Source: CAZJNX01 sp964547415
Lineage (GTDB): Bacteria > Pseudomonadota > Alphaproteobacteria > Rhizobiales > Amorphaceae
Assembly (NCBI GenBank): GCA_964547415.1
Contig: CAZJNX010000028.1
Coordinates: 1-27,360 of the forward strand
DNA length: 27,360 bases
Reading direction: 5' to 3'
Notes under the pieces: model-generated
The model's database searches: none
What the model was told of the DNA's origin: nothing
The model's input: the letters and a program-made list of their open reading frames with translations, nothing else
Shown: in pieces, positions 1 through 7,652 of the stretch
Position numbering within the stretch: the first letter of the stretch is position 1
How the letters are laid out: the number at the start of each line of letters is the position of its first letter
Translations under genes and position numbers: made by a program

Positions 1-649
1 CGGGCTGGAAGGCGGCGATCTGGGCGAGCTCGGCGGAGAAGTCGAGCTGGCCGAGGGGGGTGTAGATCTCGGCGATCACCTCCCCGTCGAAGTGGCGCTT
101 GAAGCCCGCCAGGCTGTCGCGGCCGGCCTGGTAGTTCGGCGCCATGAGGAAGACGCGCTCGAAGCCCTGCTCCTCGGCGTAGCGGCCGAGCACCTCGTGG
201 TTCTGGTCGTTCTGGTAGCTCGTCACGAAGAAGTTCGGGTCGCACTCGGCGCCCGCGAAGTTCGACGTGCCGGCGTTGGGGCTGATGAGGATCGCGCCGC
301 CCTCGATCACGGGCTTGTGGATCGCCTGCAGGATGTTGGAAAAGATCGGGCCGACCACGAAGTCCACGTCGTCCCGCTCAACCAGCTCGCGCGCCTTGTT
401 GACGGCGACGTCCGGCTTCAGTTCGTCGTCCTGGACGATCACCTCGGTCTCGAGGCCGCCGATCTTGCCGCCCAGGTCGTCGAGGGCGAGGAGGAAACCG
501 TCGCGCCCCTGCTCGCCGAGGACGGCGGCCGGGCCCGACAGGGTGAAGACGAGGCCGACCTTGAGCGGCGCCTCCTGGGCGGTGGCGGGGACGGCCGCCA
601 GCACCCCGGCGAGCGCGCCGGCGGCGAGGGTTGAAAGGCGGGGCTTCAT
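1..649 (-). CDS. ABC transporter periplasmic solute-binding protein, 5' part only
   Basis: This is the N-terminal 216 residues of a type-1 (LivJ/LivK-like, Peripla_BP_6) solute-binding protein; the rest lies beyond the left edge. Residues 1-24 form a Sec signal peptide with a cleavage site after ATA (PATA/QEAP). The mature protein opens with the family pattern KVGLVFTLSGPAAVLGEQG and continues with VVGPIFSN and SPNAGTSN, which normally line the ligand cleft. Such proteins capture amino acids, amides or aromatic acids in the periplasm and pass them to an ABC permease, whose genes would lie further left. The ATG at 649 is preceded by GGAGGAG about 8 bases upstream, so the start is secure. The ligand cannot be read from the sequence. 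The gene is divergent from dusA and has its own promoter and dyad upstream. Confidence 0.9.
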   Translation of the reverse strand, partial: MKPRLSTLAAGALAGVLAAVPATAQEAPLKVGLVFTLSGPAAVLGEQGRDGFLLALDDLGGKIGGLETEVIVQDDELKPDVAVNKARELVERDDVDFVVGPIFSNILQAIHKPVIEGGAILISPNAGTSNFAGAECDPNFFVTSYQNDQNHEVLGRYAEEQGFERVFLMAPNYQAGRDSLAGFKRHFDGEVIAEIYTPLGQLDFSAELAQIAAFQP

Positions 650-812
650 GACGTCGAACTCCTCCAGTAGGCTCGCCGCGCCGGCCGGGCACGGCGGGGC
701 CGGGCGGCGCAGTCCGGCCGCGTCCGCGGCGGGCGGGCCGTTCCCCATGACCGTTTCTTGCCGGGCGCGCCACCCCTCAGGCTTCGTGTCGTCGTTGTCG
801 GCGGCGCGCGCG

Positions 813-836
813 AGATATTTCATACCTAAAATATCT
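813..836. promoter_or_regulatory. Perfect 8-bp dyad, probable operator
   Basis: AGATATTT (813-820) is matched by its exact reverse complement AAATATCT (829-836) with an 8-base spacer. The dyad covers the -10 box and part of the spacer of the minus-strand promoter, the usual place for a repressor site. A plus-strand -10-like TAAAAT (827-832) lies inside it, so dusA transcription might also be affected. The protein that binds it is unknown. Confidence 0.5.
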
Positions 837-847
837 GCCTGCGGCAA
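819..847 (-). promoter_or_regulatory. Sigma70-like promoter for the solute-binding protein gene
   Basis: Read on the minus strand, TTGCCG (842-847) is followed after exactly 17 bases by TATGAA (819-824); each box matches 4 of 6 consensus positions. Transcription would start near 812, leaving a leader of about 160 bases before the ATG at 649. The promoter sits in the only AT-rich patch of the 650-966 divergent region; the rest of that region is featureless GC-rich DNA. Confidence 0.5.
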
Positions 848-966
848 GCGCCGCGCCGCCGCCGGCCGGGCGCCACCGGGCCGCCACGGCCCCGGCCGGC
901 TTGCCCGGGGGCGGCCGATCCCCCATGTCGGTCGGGGAGCGCCGAGGGAGCGGTAACGGAGGGGGG

Positions 967-1974
967 ATGAGTCACTATCCGGCCACGCGATTCGCCGTCG
1001 CGCCGATGATGGAGTGGACCGACCGGCACTGCCGCGTCTTCCACCGGCAGATGACGCGCCGCGCGCTCCTTTATACCGAGATGGTCACCGCCGACGCCGT
1101 CATCCACGGCGACCGGGCGCGGCTGATCGGCTTCTCGGAGGAGGAGCGGCCGGTGGCCCTGCAGCTCGGCGGATCGGACCCCGCGCGCCTCGCCGAGGCC
1201 GCCGCCATCGGCGCGGCGTGGGGCTACGACGAGATCGGCCTCAACTGCGGCTGCCCGTCCGACCGGGTGCAGGGCGGCGGCTTCGGCGCCTGCCTGATGG
1301 CCGGGCCCGCCCTCGTCGCCCGGTGCGTCGCGGCCATGAAGGACGCCGTCGCCATCCCCGTCACCGTCAAGTGCCGCATCGGGATCGACGACCAGGACCC
1401 GGGCCCCGCCCTCGACACCTTCGCCGACCACGTCCACGGGGCGGGTGCGGACGCCCTGTGGGTCCATGCCCGCAAGGCCTGGCTCGAGGGCCTGTCGCCG
1501 GCGGAGAACCGCACGGTCCCCCCCCTCGACCACGACCGGGTGCGCCGCCTCAAGGCCCGCTTCCCGGACTGGTACGTCGGGATCAACGGGGGCATCGAGA
1601 CCCTGGACGCGGCCGAGGCCCTCCTCGCCGACCTCGACGGGGTGATGCTCGGCCGGGCGGCCTACCAGCGCCCGGCGCTCCTCCTCGGGGTGGACACCCG
1701 CCTGCACGGGGACGAGGCGCCGGCGGAAAGTGCCGAGGCGGTGGCGCGCGCGATGGTCCCTTACGTCGCGGCCCGCGTCGCGGCCGGGGACCGGCCCCAC
1801 GCGGTGACGCGCCACATGCTGGGCCTCTTCCACGGCCGACCGGGCGCCCGCGCCTTCCGCCGCCACCTCACCGAGCGGGCGGTGCGCCCGGGCGCGGACG
1901 CCACCGTCCTCGAGGCGGCGATCGCCCGCGTGGAGGAGGCCGGGGCTCAGGCGGCGGCCCGCGCGGCGGCCTGA
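967..1974 (+). CDS. dusA: tRNA-dihydrouridine(20/20a) synthase DusA
   Basis: DusA is an FMN- and NADPH-dependent enzyme that reduces uridine to dihydrouridine at positions 20 and 20a in the D-loop of tRNA. The 335-residue product has the expected order: APMMEWTDRHCR at residues 12-23, LQLGGSDP at 66-73, GLNCGCPSDRVQ at 91-102, and the GGGFGACLM stretch whose Cys109 is the catalytic acid. VTVKCRIGID (132-141) carries the conserved lysine, and GINGGI and the phosphate-binding LGRAAYQRP follow. The length is normal for DusA. The ATG at 967 is chosen because GGAGG (958-962) precedes it and the family begins just before this APMM motif; an in-frame start at 901 would add 22 residues of no similarity. 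Monocistronic: it is divergent from the transporter gene and followed by non-coding DNA. Confidence 0.95.
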   Translation: MSHYPATRFAVAPMMEWTDRHCRVFHRQMTRRALLYTEMVTADAVIHGDRARLIGFSEEERPVALQLGGSDPARLAEAAAIGAAWGYDEIGLNCGCPSDRVQGGGFGACLMAGPALVARCVAAMKDAVAIPVTVKCRIGIDDQDPGPALDTFADHVHGAGADALWVHARKAWLEGLSPAENRTVPPLDHDRVRRLKARFPDWYVGINGGIETLDAAEALLADLDGVMLGRAAYQRPALLLGVDTRLHGDEAPAESAEAVARAMVPYVAARVAAGDRPHAVTRHMLGLFHGRPGARAFRRHLTERAVRPGADATVLEAAIARVEEAGAQAAARAAA

Positions 1975-2052
1975 CGCGACCCGTCAGGGGCGGGGACGAG
2001 GCGACCCGGCCCCGCCCGGCAATCGCGAGCGCGCCCGTCGAACACCGGCCGG

Positions 2053-2071
2053 GGCGCGCAACGGGCGCGCC
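2053..2071 (+). terminator. Possible terminator hairpin downstream of dusA
   Basis: GGCGCGC (2053-2059), loop AACGG, GCGCGCC (2065-2071): a perfect 7-bp stem about 80 bases after the dusA stop. There is no T-run after it, so this is only a candidate. Confidence 0.25.
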
Positions 2072-2360
2072 GGGGCGGGAAAAGAACGAACGGGCGGGGG
2101 AGGTTCGCCCGCTGCGGCCCCGCGCCGCCGCGGCCTCCGTGTCCGCCGCCCGCTCGCCGTCCCCGCTGCCCCCGGCACCGCCCCGCCCCGAGGTCCGCCT
2201 CGCGACCGGCGCGGCTCACGCGCCCGTCCGTCCCCGGCCGACGAAGGGCCGGTGAACCCGCGGGCGGGATGCGCTCCGTCGTCGCCCCGCCCCGTCGCCC
2301 CCGCTTCGTCGCCCACGGACCGCGCCCGATGGCCCCGCCATCGACGCCGTGCCGACGGCG

Positions 2361-2400
2361 GCGGGCCGCCCGGGCGGCGGGCCGCCCGGGCGGCGGGCCG
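2361..2400. repeat. 16-bp tandem repeat, 2.5 copies, internally palindromic
   Basis: GCGGGCCGCCCGGGCG occurs at 2361-2376 and exactly again at 2377-2392, with a half copy at 2393-2400. Each full unit contains most of the 14-bp palindrome GCCGCCCGGGCGGC, so the array can fold into alternative hairpins. It lies in non-coding DNA between convergent genes. Confidence 0.7.
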
Positions 2401-2451
2401 GTCGACAGAGCGGTGCGCCGCCGGCGGCCGGGATCCATGCCCGCGGGGCAT

Positions 2452-2475
2452 CGCACCGCCCGTCGGGGCGGTGCG
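2452..2475 (-). terminator. Strong hairpin after the first RTX gene
   Basis: CGCACCGCCC (2452-2461), loop GTCG, GGGCGGTGCG (2466-2475): a perfect 10-bp stem lying 7 bases beyond the stop codon of the minus-strand RTX gene. A second small hairpin, ATGCCC-GCG-GGGCAT (2437-2451), follows directly. A U-tract is absent, as at every hairpin in this window. Confidence 0.5.
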
Positions 2476-2482
2476 GCGATGG

Positions 2483-3949
2483 TCAGACGAGATCGACGTC
2501 GGCCGCCGTCAGGCTCGCCGTATCGATCCCCCGCAGGACCGCGACCACCTCGCCCCCGGCGATGACCCGCGCGCCCTGCGCCTCGAGGCCCTCGCGGAAG
2601 AGCTCCGTGTCGATCGCGAGCCGGTCGGTCCCGACCTCGAAGTCGCGCACGATGGCTCTGCCCCCGTCCTGCACGTGGAAGACGTCCGCGCCGTCGCCCC
2701 CGAGCATCCGGTTGACACCGGTCCCGCCGATCAGCCGGTCGTCGCCGGCGCCTGCCCTCAGGACATCGTCGCTGCCGCCCGCCGACAGGAGATCGTTCCC
2801 CGTTCCGCCGAACAGCTTGTCACCGCCGGCCGTCCCGAACAGCTGATCGTCGCCACGGCCGCCGAACGCCTGCTCCCACAACACACCACCGCAAGTACCG
2901 TTCACGTCGCATGGAACGAACCAGGCCACTTGAACCGGCTGATCATCGCGGCCGCTGTCAAGCGGCTCTGCATCGCGTCGGTCCCTGTCCTGACGGGGGA
3001 GGCAGTAATAGCCAGGGAAGGGATCTTCCGGATTGGGTGAAATGCAGCGTGGGTCGTCATCGCGGAAGGAGCGCGGGCTTGCCAGCAGCACGATGTCGTT
3101 GCCCGCCCCGCCACGCACCTGGTCGATGCCCGCGCCCCCGACCACTCGATCGTCGCCCGCCCCGCCATACAGCTCGTCGTTGCCCGCGCCCCCGCCGATT
3201 CGATCGTCGCCCGTGCCGCCGCGGCCCTCGTCGTCGCCATCGCCGAGACGCAACTGGTCGTCGCCGCCGCCCCCGCCGACTCGATCGTCGCCCGCCCCGC
3301 CACGCAATTCGTCGTTGCCCGCGCCCCCGCCAATTCGATCGTCGCCCGGGCCGCCGCGGCCCGCGTCGTCGCCGGGCCCCATCCGCAAGATGTCGTCGCC
3401 GCTCCCGCCGTGAGCGGTGTCGTCGCCGCCCTCCGTACGAACAATGTCCTCGCCCCCGCCCATCCGGAGGTCCTCCACCGCGTCCGAGCCGAACACGCCG
3501 GTCCCCGCCGGCCCGTCGCGGAAAGTGCCTGCGGTGACCTGGCCCTGGGGCGGAATGTCCGCCACGTTGCCCGTTTCCACGAAGCCCTCGATCGTCGAGG
3601 GCGCGCTCAGACTCGTCAGCGCGAGATCGTTCGCGTTCCAAAGGCCACGCTGGGTTGAATAGTACACGTATGAATCGCGGACATCGCAATCCTGGTGTGG
3701 GAAGGGCTCCCGGTCGTCGTCGCGGCGCGGATCGTCGCCGCGCGGATCGCAAAGCCCCGGGCCCGGATCCCGCAGGGCCACGACGACGATATCGCCTTCC
3801 TGCGCACGAAAATAGCCGACGACCTCATGCCTTATGATCCCACCGTCGTCTGCTTCGAAAATGTTGTTCTTGACGACGCCGCCATCGCCGACGAACACGT
3901 AGAACTGGCGGCCCACCGTCACAGCGTGCGACCCGACTCGATAAGACAT
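2483..3949 (-). CDS. RTX-type calcium-binding repeat protein (first), cysteine-containing
   Basis: An acidic, glycine-rich protein of 488 residues, probably secreted by a type I system. The N-terminal 160 residues match no domain I can name. Two blocks of hemolysin-type nonapeptides (GGxGxDxLx) fill residues about 162-285 and 363-425; they bind calcium as parallel beta-rolls outside the cell. A 75-residue insert separates them, and the C-terminus (DFEVGTDRLAI) resembles the usual end of RTX export regions. There is no Sec signal. Six cysteines (67, 88, 302, 316, 347, 353) sit outside the repeats, which is unusual for the family. I choose the ATG at 3949 because GGGGAAG lies 5 bases upstream; a GTG at 4003 would add 18 residues but has no binding site. 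No type I exporter genes are nearby, and the role (adhesin, enzyme or surface layer) is unknown. Confidence 0.8.
   Translation of the reverse strand: MSYRVGSHAVTVGRQFYVFVGDGGVVKNNIFEADDGGIIRHEVVGYFRAQEGDIVVVALRDPGPGLCDPRGDDPRRDDDREPFPHQDCDVRDSYVYYSTQRGLWNANDLALTSLSAPSTIEGFVETGNVADIPPQGQVTAGTFRDGPAGTGVFGSDAVEDLRMGGGEDIVRTEGGDDTAHGGSGDDILRMGPGDDAGRGGPGDDRIGGGAGNDELRGGAGDDRVGGGGGDDQLRLGDGDDEGRGGTGDDRIGGGAGNDELYGGAGDDRVVGGAGIDQVRGGAGNDIVLLASPRSFRDDDPRCISPNPEDPFPGYYCLPRQDRDRRDAEPLDSGRDDQPVQVAWFVPCDVNGTCGGVLWEQAFGGRGDDQLFGTAGGDKLFGGTGNDLLSAGGSDDVLRAGAGDDRLIGGTGVNRMLGGDGADVFHVQDGGRAIVRDFEVGTDRLAIDTELFREGLEAQGARVIAGGEVVAVLRGIDTASLTAADVDLV
3104..3373 (-). repeat. 135-bp tandem duplication inside the first RTX gene
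   Basis: Residues 193-237 and 238-282 of the RTX protein are two copies of a 45-residue unit, each starting GDD(A/E)GRGG and running through DDRIGGGAGNDEL and GGAGDDRV. The DNA copies (3239-3373 and 3104-3238) are also closely alike, including synonymous positions over long stretches, which suggests a fairly recent segmental duplication rather than only protein-level repetition. Confidence 0.7.
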
Positions 3950-3993
3950 GCGATCTTCCCCCACGCCGCCGTAACCCGCGCTGACGGTGGCGT

Positions 3994-4022
3994 CGGCTAC
4001 CACTTTGTCGAATCCGCGTCAA
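3994..4022 (-). promoter_or_regulatory. Possible promoter of the first RTX gene (weak)
   Basis: On the minus strand TTGACG (4017-4022) is a good -35 box, but the sequence 17 bases on (TAGCCG, near 3994-3999) is a poor -10. The position would give a leader of roughly 40 bases to the ATG at 3949. The remainder of 3950-4224 shows no gene. Confidence 0.25.
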
Positions 4023-4224
4023 CTGTCCCGCGGAAAGAAGTGAAGTGAGCAACCATCAGGCCCGGTCGAGCCAACGCGCGGTTAGCCGAAATGCCGCGAA
4101 GGTATCCGATCATTCCCACCGAACCGGATGCCGGCGATGGCGGACCGGCGCACGGACCCGAGTGGTTCGCCCTTCGGCCGAGGAGCGCGCGCCCGAGCGG
4201 CGGCCTCCGCACGATTTGCTCGCC

Positions 4225-4947
4225 CTACGGCTCGAGGACGAGGCGGTTGCGGCTCACCTGGTAGCCGGCGAGGCGGTTGAGGAAGGAATTGCCGAGGAGG
4301 CTCACGGTGAGCGCCTCGGGCCGGGCGACCGCGGCACGCACGTCCTCCATCACGATGTCGCCCACCGACACCTCGTCGAGGAACACCGGCGCGACGCGGG
4401 TGAGCCCGTTCGCCGTCATGACCGGGAGCGAGTAGGACAACGCCGCCGGGTCGAGCCCCGCCCGCGCCGCGTCCCCGTGGGTGAGAACGACGGTGCTCGC
4501 CCCGGTGTCGAACAGGAAGCGCACGGGCGCCCCGTTCACCGCGCCGCGCAGGCTGAAGTGCCCGCCGCTCACCCGGTTCACCACGACCGAGCCGCCCGCG
4601 GACTGGACGGCGAGGCCCGGCACGAGGGCGGCCAGCGTCTCCCGCCCCACCGCCTCGAGATCCGCCCGGACGGCGTAGAGGGCAACGAGGACGACCGCCA
4701 TGCCGCCCCAGAAGACGACCGCGCGCAGGACGTCGGGCATGCGCGGGCGCATCAGGAAGAAGCCGCCGAGGAGGAACGCGAGGAGCGCGAGAAGGCCGAC
4801 GAGCCGCGGCCCGGTCCGGTCCGGGTCGGCGAGCGGGAGTTGCGCCTCGGCCGGCGCGGCGGCGAGGACCGCCAGAACGAAGAGCGTCGGAAGGGCGAGC
4901 GCCAGAGGGCGGAACAGCCCGGCGCCGGTCCGGTGAGAGCGTGTCAT
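4225..4947 (-). CDS. Membrane-anchored retropepsin-like aspartic protease (TIGR02281-type)
   Basis: A 240-residue protein with three hydrophobic segments near residues 16-35, 48-65 and 74-92, followed by a soluble domain from about 115. The domain carries a single FDTGAS motif (catalytic Asp147), preceded by a short strand-forming region (VNGAPVRFLFDTG) and ending with the flap/core signature LLGNSFLNRL. One DTG per chain means the enzyme must dimerise, like retroviral proteases. Proteins of this clan are common in alphaproteobacteria, placed at the inner membrane; their substrates are mostly unknown. The ATG start overlaps the cobS stop as ATGA, so the two are very likely translationally coupled. 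No functional link to cobalamin synthesis is evident. Confidence 0.85.
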   Translation of the reverse strand: MTRSHRTGAGLFRPLALALPTLFVLAVLAAAPAEAQLPLADPDRTGPRLVGLLALLAFLLGGFFLMRPRMPDVLRAVVFWGGMAVVLVALYAVRADLEAVGRETLAALVPGLAVQSAGGSVVVNRVSGGHFSLRGAVNGAPVRFLFDTGASTVVLTHGDAARAGLDPAALSYSLPVMTANGLTRVAPVFLDEVSVGDIVMEDVRAAVARPEALTVSLLGNSFLNRLAGYQVSRNRLVLEP

Positions 4948-5771
4948 GAAAGGAAGATAAGGACCCCGGCGAGGAAGGCAATTTCGCCGAGTTGCTGGGT
5001 CGCACCGAGGACGTCGCCGGTGTGGCCGCCGATCCGCGCATCGGCGAGACGGGCGACGAGGGAGGCCGCCGCGGCGGCCGCCACCACGCCGGCGAGGAAG
5101 CCCGCGAGCGTGAAGGGCACCACGAGGACGGCCGACAGGACGAGCCCGGTCGCGACCGCGACGCGGAAGACGGCAAGGCGCGGCGCACCGTAGGCGACGG
5201 CGAGCCCGTCCCGCCGGGCGGGCGGCAGAGCGACCCAGGGGTAGAGGAGGACGGTGCGGCTCGCGACGGCCGTGGCGAGGAGGAGGATCGCCGCCCCGCC
5301 CGCGCCGGCGGCCGTGACCGCCTCGGCGAGGAGGGCGACCCGCAGGAGGCTCGCGAGGACGAGGGCGAGGGTGCCGAACGTGCCGATGCGGCTGTCGCGC
5401 ATGATCTCGAGGATGCGCGCCTTGTCCCGCCCGCCCCAGAAGCCGTCGGCGATGTCGGCGAGCCCGTCCTCGTGGAGGGCGCCGGTGACGGCGACGAGGG
5501 CGGCGACGGCGAGGACGGCCGCCACCGTGGGCGAGAAGCCGAGGGCCGCGGCGAGGACGAGGAGCGTCGCTGGCGCGAGGGCGATGGCGAGGGCCGCGAC
5601 GGGGAGCGCCCGGACGGCCTCGGCGAGGGGCTGGCGGTGGTCCTCCGCGCCGTGGGCCGCGCCGCGGGCGACGGGAATGCGCGAGAAGAAGCCGAGGGCG
5701 GCGCCGACGTCGGCGAGGTAGCGTTCGGCGGCGAACCGCAGGGACGGCGGGTCGATGGGGCTGTCGCTCAT
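4944..5771 (-). CDS. cobS: Adenosylcobinamide-GDP ribazoletransferase (cobalamin synthase)
   Basis: CobS joins alpha-ribazole to adenosylcobinamide-GDP, the final assembly step of adenosylcobalamin (or of its 5'-phosphate), in the inner membrane. The 275-residue protein is highly hydrophobic with several membrane helices. It shows the family hallmarks: FFSRIPV (28-34), HEDGLADIADGFWGG (100-114, acidic metal-binding residues), DSRIGTFG (126-133) and the late GGHTGDVLGA stretch (248-257). It is slightly longer than enterobacterial CobS. The ATG at 5771 gives the usual short N-terminal tail. No other cob gene is in the window, and I found no cobalamin riboswitch motif in the 240 bases upstream, so it may depend on an upstream promoter. 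Confidence 0.95.
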   Translation of the reverse strand: MSDSPIDPPSLRFAAERYLADVGAALGFFSRIPVARGAAHGAEDHRQPLAEAVRALPVAALAIALAPATLLVLAAALGFSPTVAAVLAVAALVAVTGALHEDGLADIADGFWGGRDKARILEIMRDSRIGTFGTLALVLASLLRVALLAEAVTAAGAGGAAILLLATAVASRTVLLYPWVALPPARRDGLAVAYGAPRLAVFRVAVATGLVLSAVLVVPFTLAGFLAGVVAAAAAASLVARLADARIGGHTGDVLGATQQLGEIAFLAGVLIFLS

Positions 5772-6011
5772 GTCGTGTCCGGCTGACGCCCGCCGGCGGT
5801 CCCGGCGGCTCGCCGCTTGCTGCCTGCCCCGCCGCCCGATTGCAACCCGCCGCCGCCGCTCCGGCTTCGCCCGCCCGGCCACCCGCCGCCTCGACCGGAC
5901 GGCCGCTCGCCGTATCGCCAGGGGCGGCACCGCTCGATCCGGGCTGCCGGACCGGCCGGCCGACGCCCGTCCGTCCGGGGCTACCCGGCGGCGAACCGCC
6001 CGGCCGCCCCG

Positions 6012-7391
6012 TCAGCGGGCGAGGATGCGCCGGGCGAGGGTGTTGAGATCGCCGCCCGCGCCGCGGGCCTGCGCGACGGCCTCGGCCGTGGCGTCCACGG
6101 CCGCGTCGATCTCCTCCGGCCGGTGGCGGGAGGTGATGAAGAAGCGCAGGCGGGCCGCCTTCTCCGGCACCGCCGGGAAGATGATCGGCAGGACGTTGAA
6201 GCCCTTCTCGAGCAGGATGTTGGAGGCGACCGCCGCCACCACGCTGTCCCCGGTGATGACCGGGACGACGGCGCGGCCCGCGCTGGTGCCGACGTCGAGG
6301 CCCGCCGCCCGCGCCCGCTCCACGAACCGCGTCCCGTTCCCGGTGATCCGCGCGACCCGCTCGGGCTCCCGCTTCAGGATCTCGAGGCAGGCAAGGGAGG
6401 CGGCGGCCGTCGGCGCGGGCATCCCGACCGAGAAGACGAAGCCGGGCGCCGTCGCCTTCAGGTAGTTCACGAGGGCGGCGGAGGCGGCCACGTACCCGCC
6501 GCAGCCGCACAGGGTCTTCGACAGCGTCCCCATGAAGATCTCGACCGCGCGCGGGTCCACCCCCTGCTCCTCGGCGATGCCGCGGCCCGTGGCGCCGAGG
6601 ACACCGAGGGCGTGGGCCTCGTCCACCAGGAGCCAGGCGTCGTGCCGCCGCTTGATGGCGACGAGCTCGGCAAGGTCCGGGAAGTCGCCGTCCATGCTGT
6701 AGAGCCCTTCGACGGCGATGAGGCAGCGCTCATAGCTGCCGCGGGTCGCCGACAGGAGCGCGTCGAGGGCGGCGAGGTCGTTGTGGGGGAAGGTGATGCG
6801 CTGTGCGCCCGAAAGCCGCGCCCCCTCCACGACGGAGTTGTGGATGAAGGCGTCGGTGACGACGAGGTCCTTGGGCCTCAGGAGGTGGCCGATGACCGTC
6901 ACGTTGGTGGCGTGGCCACTCACCATGGCGACGGCGTCCTCCGTGCCGAGGAAGTCGGCGATCGCGGTTTCGAGGGCGCGATGGACCGGGCGCTCGCCCG
7001 AGACGACGCGGCTCGCCGAGACGGAGGTTCCGAACCGGTCGATCGCCTCGCGGGCGGCGGCGACGACCGCGCCGTGGCCGTTGAGGCCGCAGTAGTCGTA
7101 GGAGGAGAAGTTCACCACGGTGCGCCCGTCGATCACCGAGGTGTCGGCGGCCATGGCGTCGTGGGAGCGGAAGAACGGGTCGCCGATGCCGAGCATGTCG
7201 CCCGCGGCGCGCTGGACGGCGAGCTGGCGGATCTCCGGCAGCTCGGAGAAGTCGAAGGCGGCGGCCGGGGGGGCGGGTTCGGCGGCCTCCGGCGCGTCGG
7301 CGCGGGCCGCGTGGCGCTTCAGCCGCTCGCCGGCGAGGAGATCGGCGCGCGCGGCGCCGGACAGACCTGCCGTTTTCCGTGTCGCCGTCAC
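6012..7391 (-). CDS. PLP-dependent alpha-oxoamine synthase, partner of the polyketide synthase (RkpG-like)
   Basis: Enzymes of this fold-type I family condense an amino acid with an acyl thioester, losing CO2, to make an alpha-aminoketone (BioF, serine palmitoyltransferase, 5-aminolevulinate synthase, Kbl). This 459-residue copy has the fold's markers: NFSSYDYCGL (94-103), the cofactor-stacking His in AFIHNS (His184), DEAHALG (Asp257, His260) and the Schiff-base lysine in GTLSKTLCGCGGY (Lys292). The SK pair before a Gly-Gly is closer to serine palmitoyltransferase than to BioF. About 45 N-terminal residues precede the conserved domain. I take the GTG at 7391 because AAGGA lies 8 bases upstream. 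It follows the thioesterase-less synthase on the same strand after 270 bases, so I infer that it releases the ACP-bound chain. Rhizobial RkpG is the nearest named relative I can propose. A stand-alone BioF role is less likely since no bio genes are nearby. Confidence 0.85.
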   Translation of the reverse strand: MTATRKTAGLSGAARADLLAGERLKRHAARADAPEAAEPAPPAAAFDFSELPEIRQLAVQRAAGDMLGIGDPFFRSHDAMAADTSVIDGRTVVNFSSYDYCGLNGHGAVVAAAREAIDRFGTSVSASRVVSGERPVHRALETAIADFLGTEDAVAMVSGHATNVTVIGHLLRPKDLVVTDAFIHNSVVEGARLSGAQRITFPHNDLAALDALLSATRGSYERCLIAVEGLYSMDGDFPDLAELVAIKRRHDAWLLVDEAHALGVLGATGRGIAEEQGVDPRAVEIFMGTLSKTLCGCGGYVAASAALVNYLKATAPGFVFSVGMPAPTAAASLACLEILKREPERVARITGNGTRFVERARAAGLDVGTSAGRAVVPVITGDSVVAAVASNILLEKGFNVLPIIFPAVPEKAARLRFFITSRHRPEEIDAAVDATAEAVAQARGAGGDLNTLARRILAR

Positions 7392-7530
7392 TTCGCCCGT
7401 CCTTTCGTAGCCCGCGCCCGTCGCCCCGGGCGCCCGGCAGCAGCCTGTAGCCGATGGCGCGGATTGCGCAACCGCCGGAATGTCCGGCACGTCCCGTCCG
7501 CGCGGCCCCAACGATGCAAGCGACGCGCCG

Positions 7531-7550
7531 CGGCCCGCCGCGGCGGGCCG
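7531..7550. repeat. 20-bp perfect palindrome between synthase and oxoamine synthase
   Basis: CGGCCCGCCG (7531-7540) is directly followed by its exact reverse complement. It can fold as an 8-bp stem with a CGCG loop in the minus-strand transcript, about 110 bases after the synthase stop and 140 before the next start. It may be a processing or pausing structure, or a protein site. Confidence 0.55.
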
Positions 7551-7628
7551 AAAGGAACGGCTCGCCGCCACCGCGGTAACCGCCGCCCCCGGCGGACCGG
7601 CCGCGCGTGGCCGCGGCGCCGCCCCCGT

Positions 7629-7652
7629 GCCGGGCGGGGGCGGGCGCCCGGC
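7629..7652 (-). terminator. Hairpin directly after the polyketide synthase stop
   Basis: GCCGGGCG (7629-7636) pairs perfectly with CGCCCGGC (7645-7652) around an 8-base loop, 9 bases downstream of the synthase stop codon on the minus strand. Without a U-tract it may attenuate or protect the mRNA end rather than end transcription. Confidence 0.4.

Larger units (their letters stand above)
1975..2482. other. Non-coding GC-rich stretch between dusA and the first RTX gene
   Basis: About 500 bases between two convergent genes. All frames here give Arg/Pro/Ala/Gly-rich translations with no recognisable domain or convincing ribosome binding site, so I see no gene. It contains several GC hairpins and a short tandem repeat, listed separately. 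No tRNA or other RNA gene was recognised. Confidence 0.6.

Noticed and set aside
2252..3040. A plus-strand frame starting in the non-coding stretch and running into the RTX gene
   Set aside because: Most of it mirrors the RTX C-terminus and the beginning is low complexity.
3100..3420. Regular short repeats that might suggest a CRISPR or satellite array
   Set aside because: They follow the 27-base period of RTX nonapeptides within a coding frame and have no unique spacers.
4045..5193. A 382-codon plus-strand frame over the protease and cobS
   Set aside because: The opposite strand carries two clear enzyme genes; this frame gives charged low-complexity sequence.
5772..6011. Possible cobalamin riboswitch upstream of cobS
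   Set aside because: I found no B12 box or paired elements typical of that riboswitch in the minus-strand leader.
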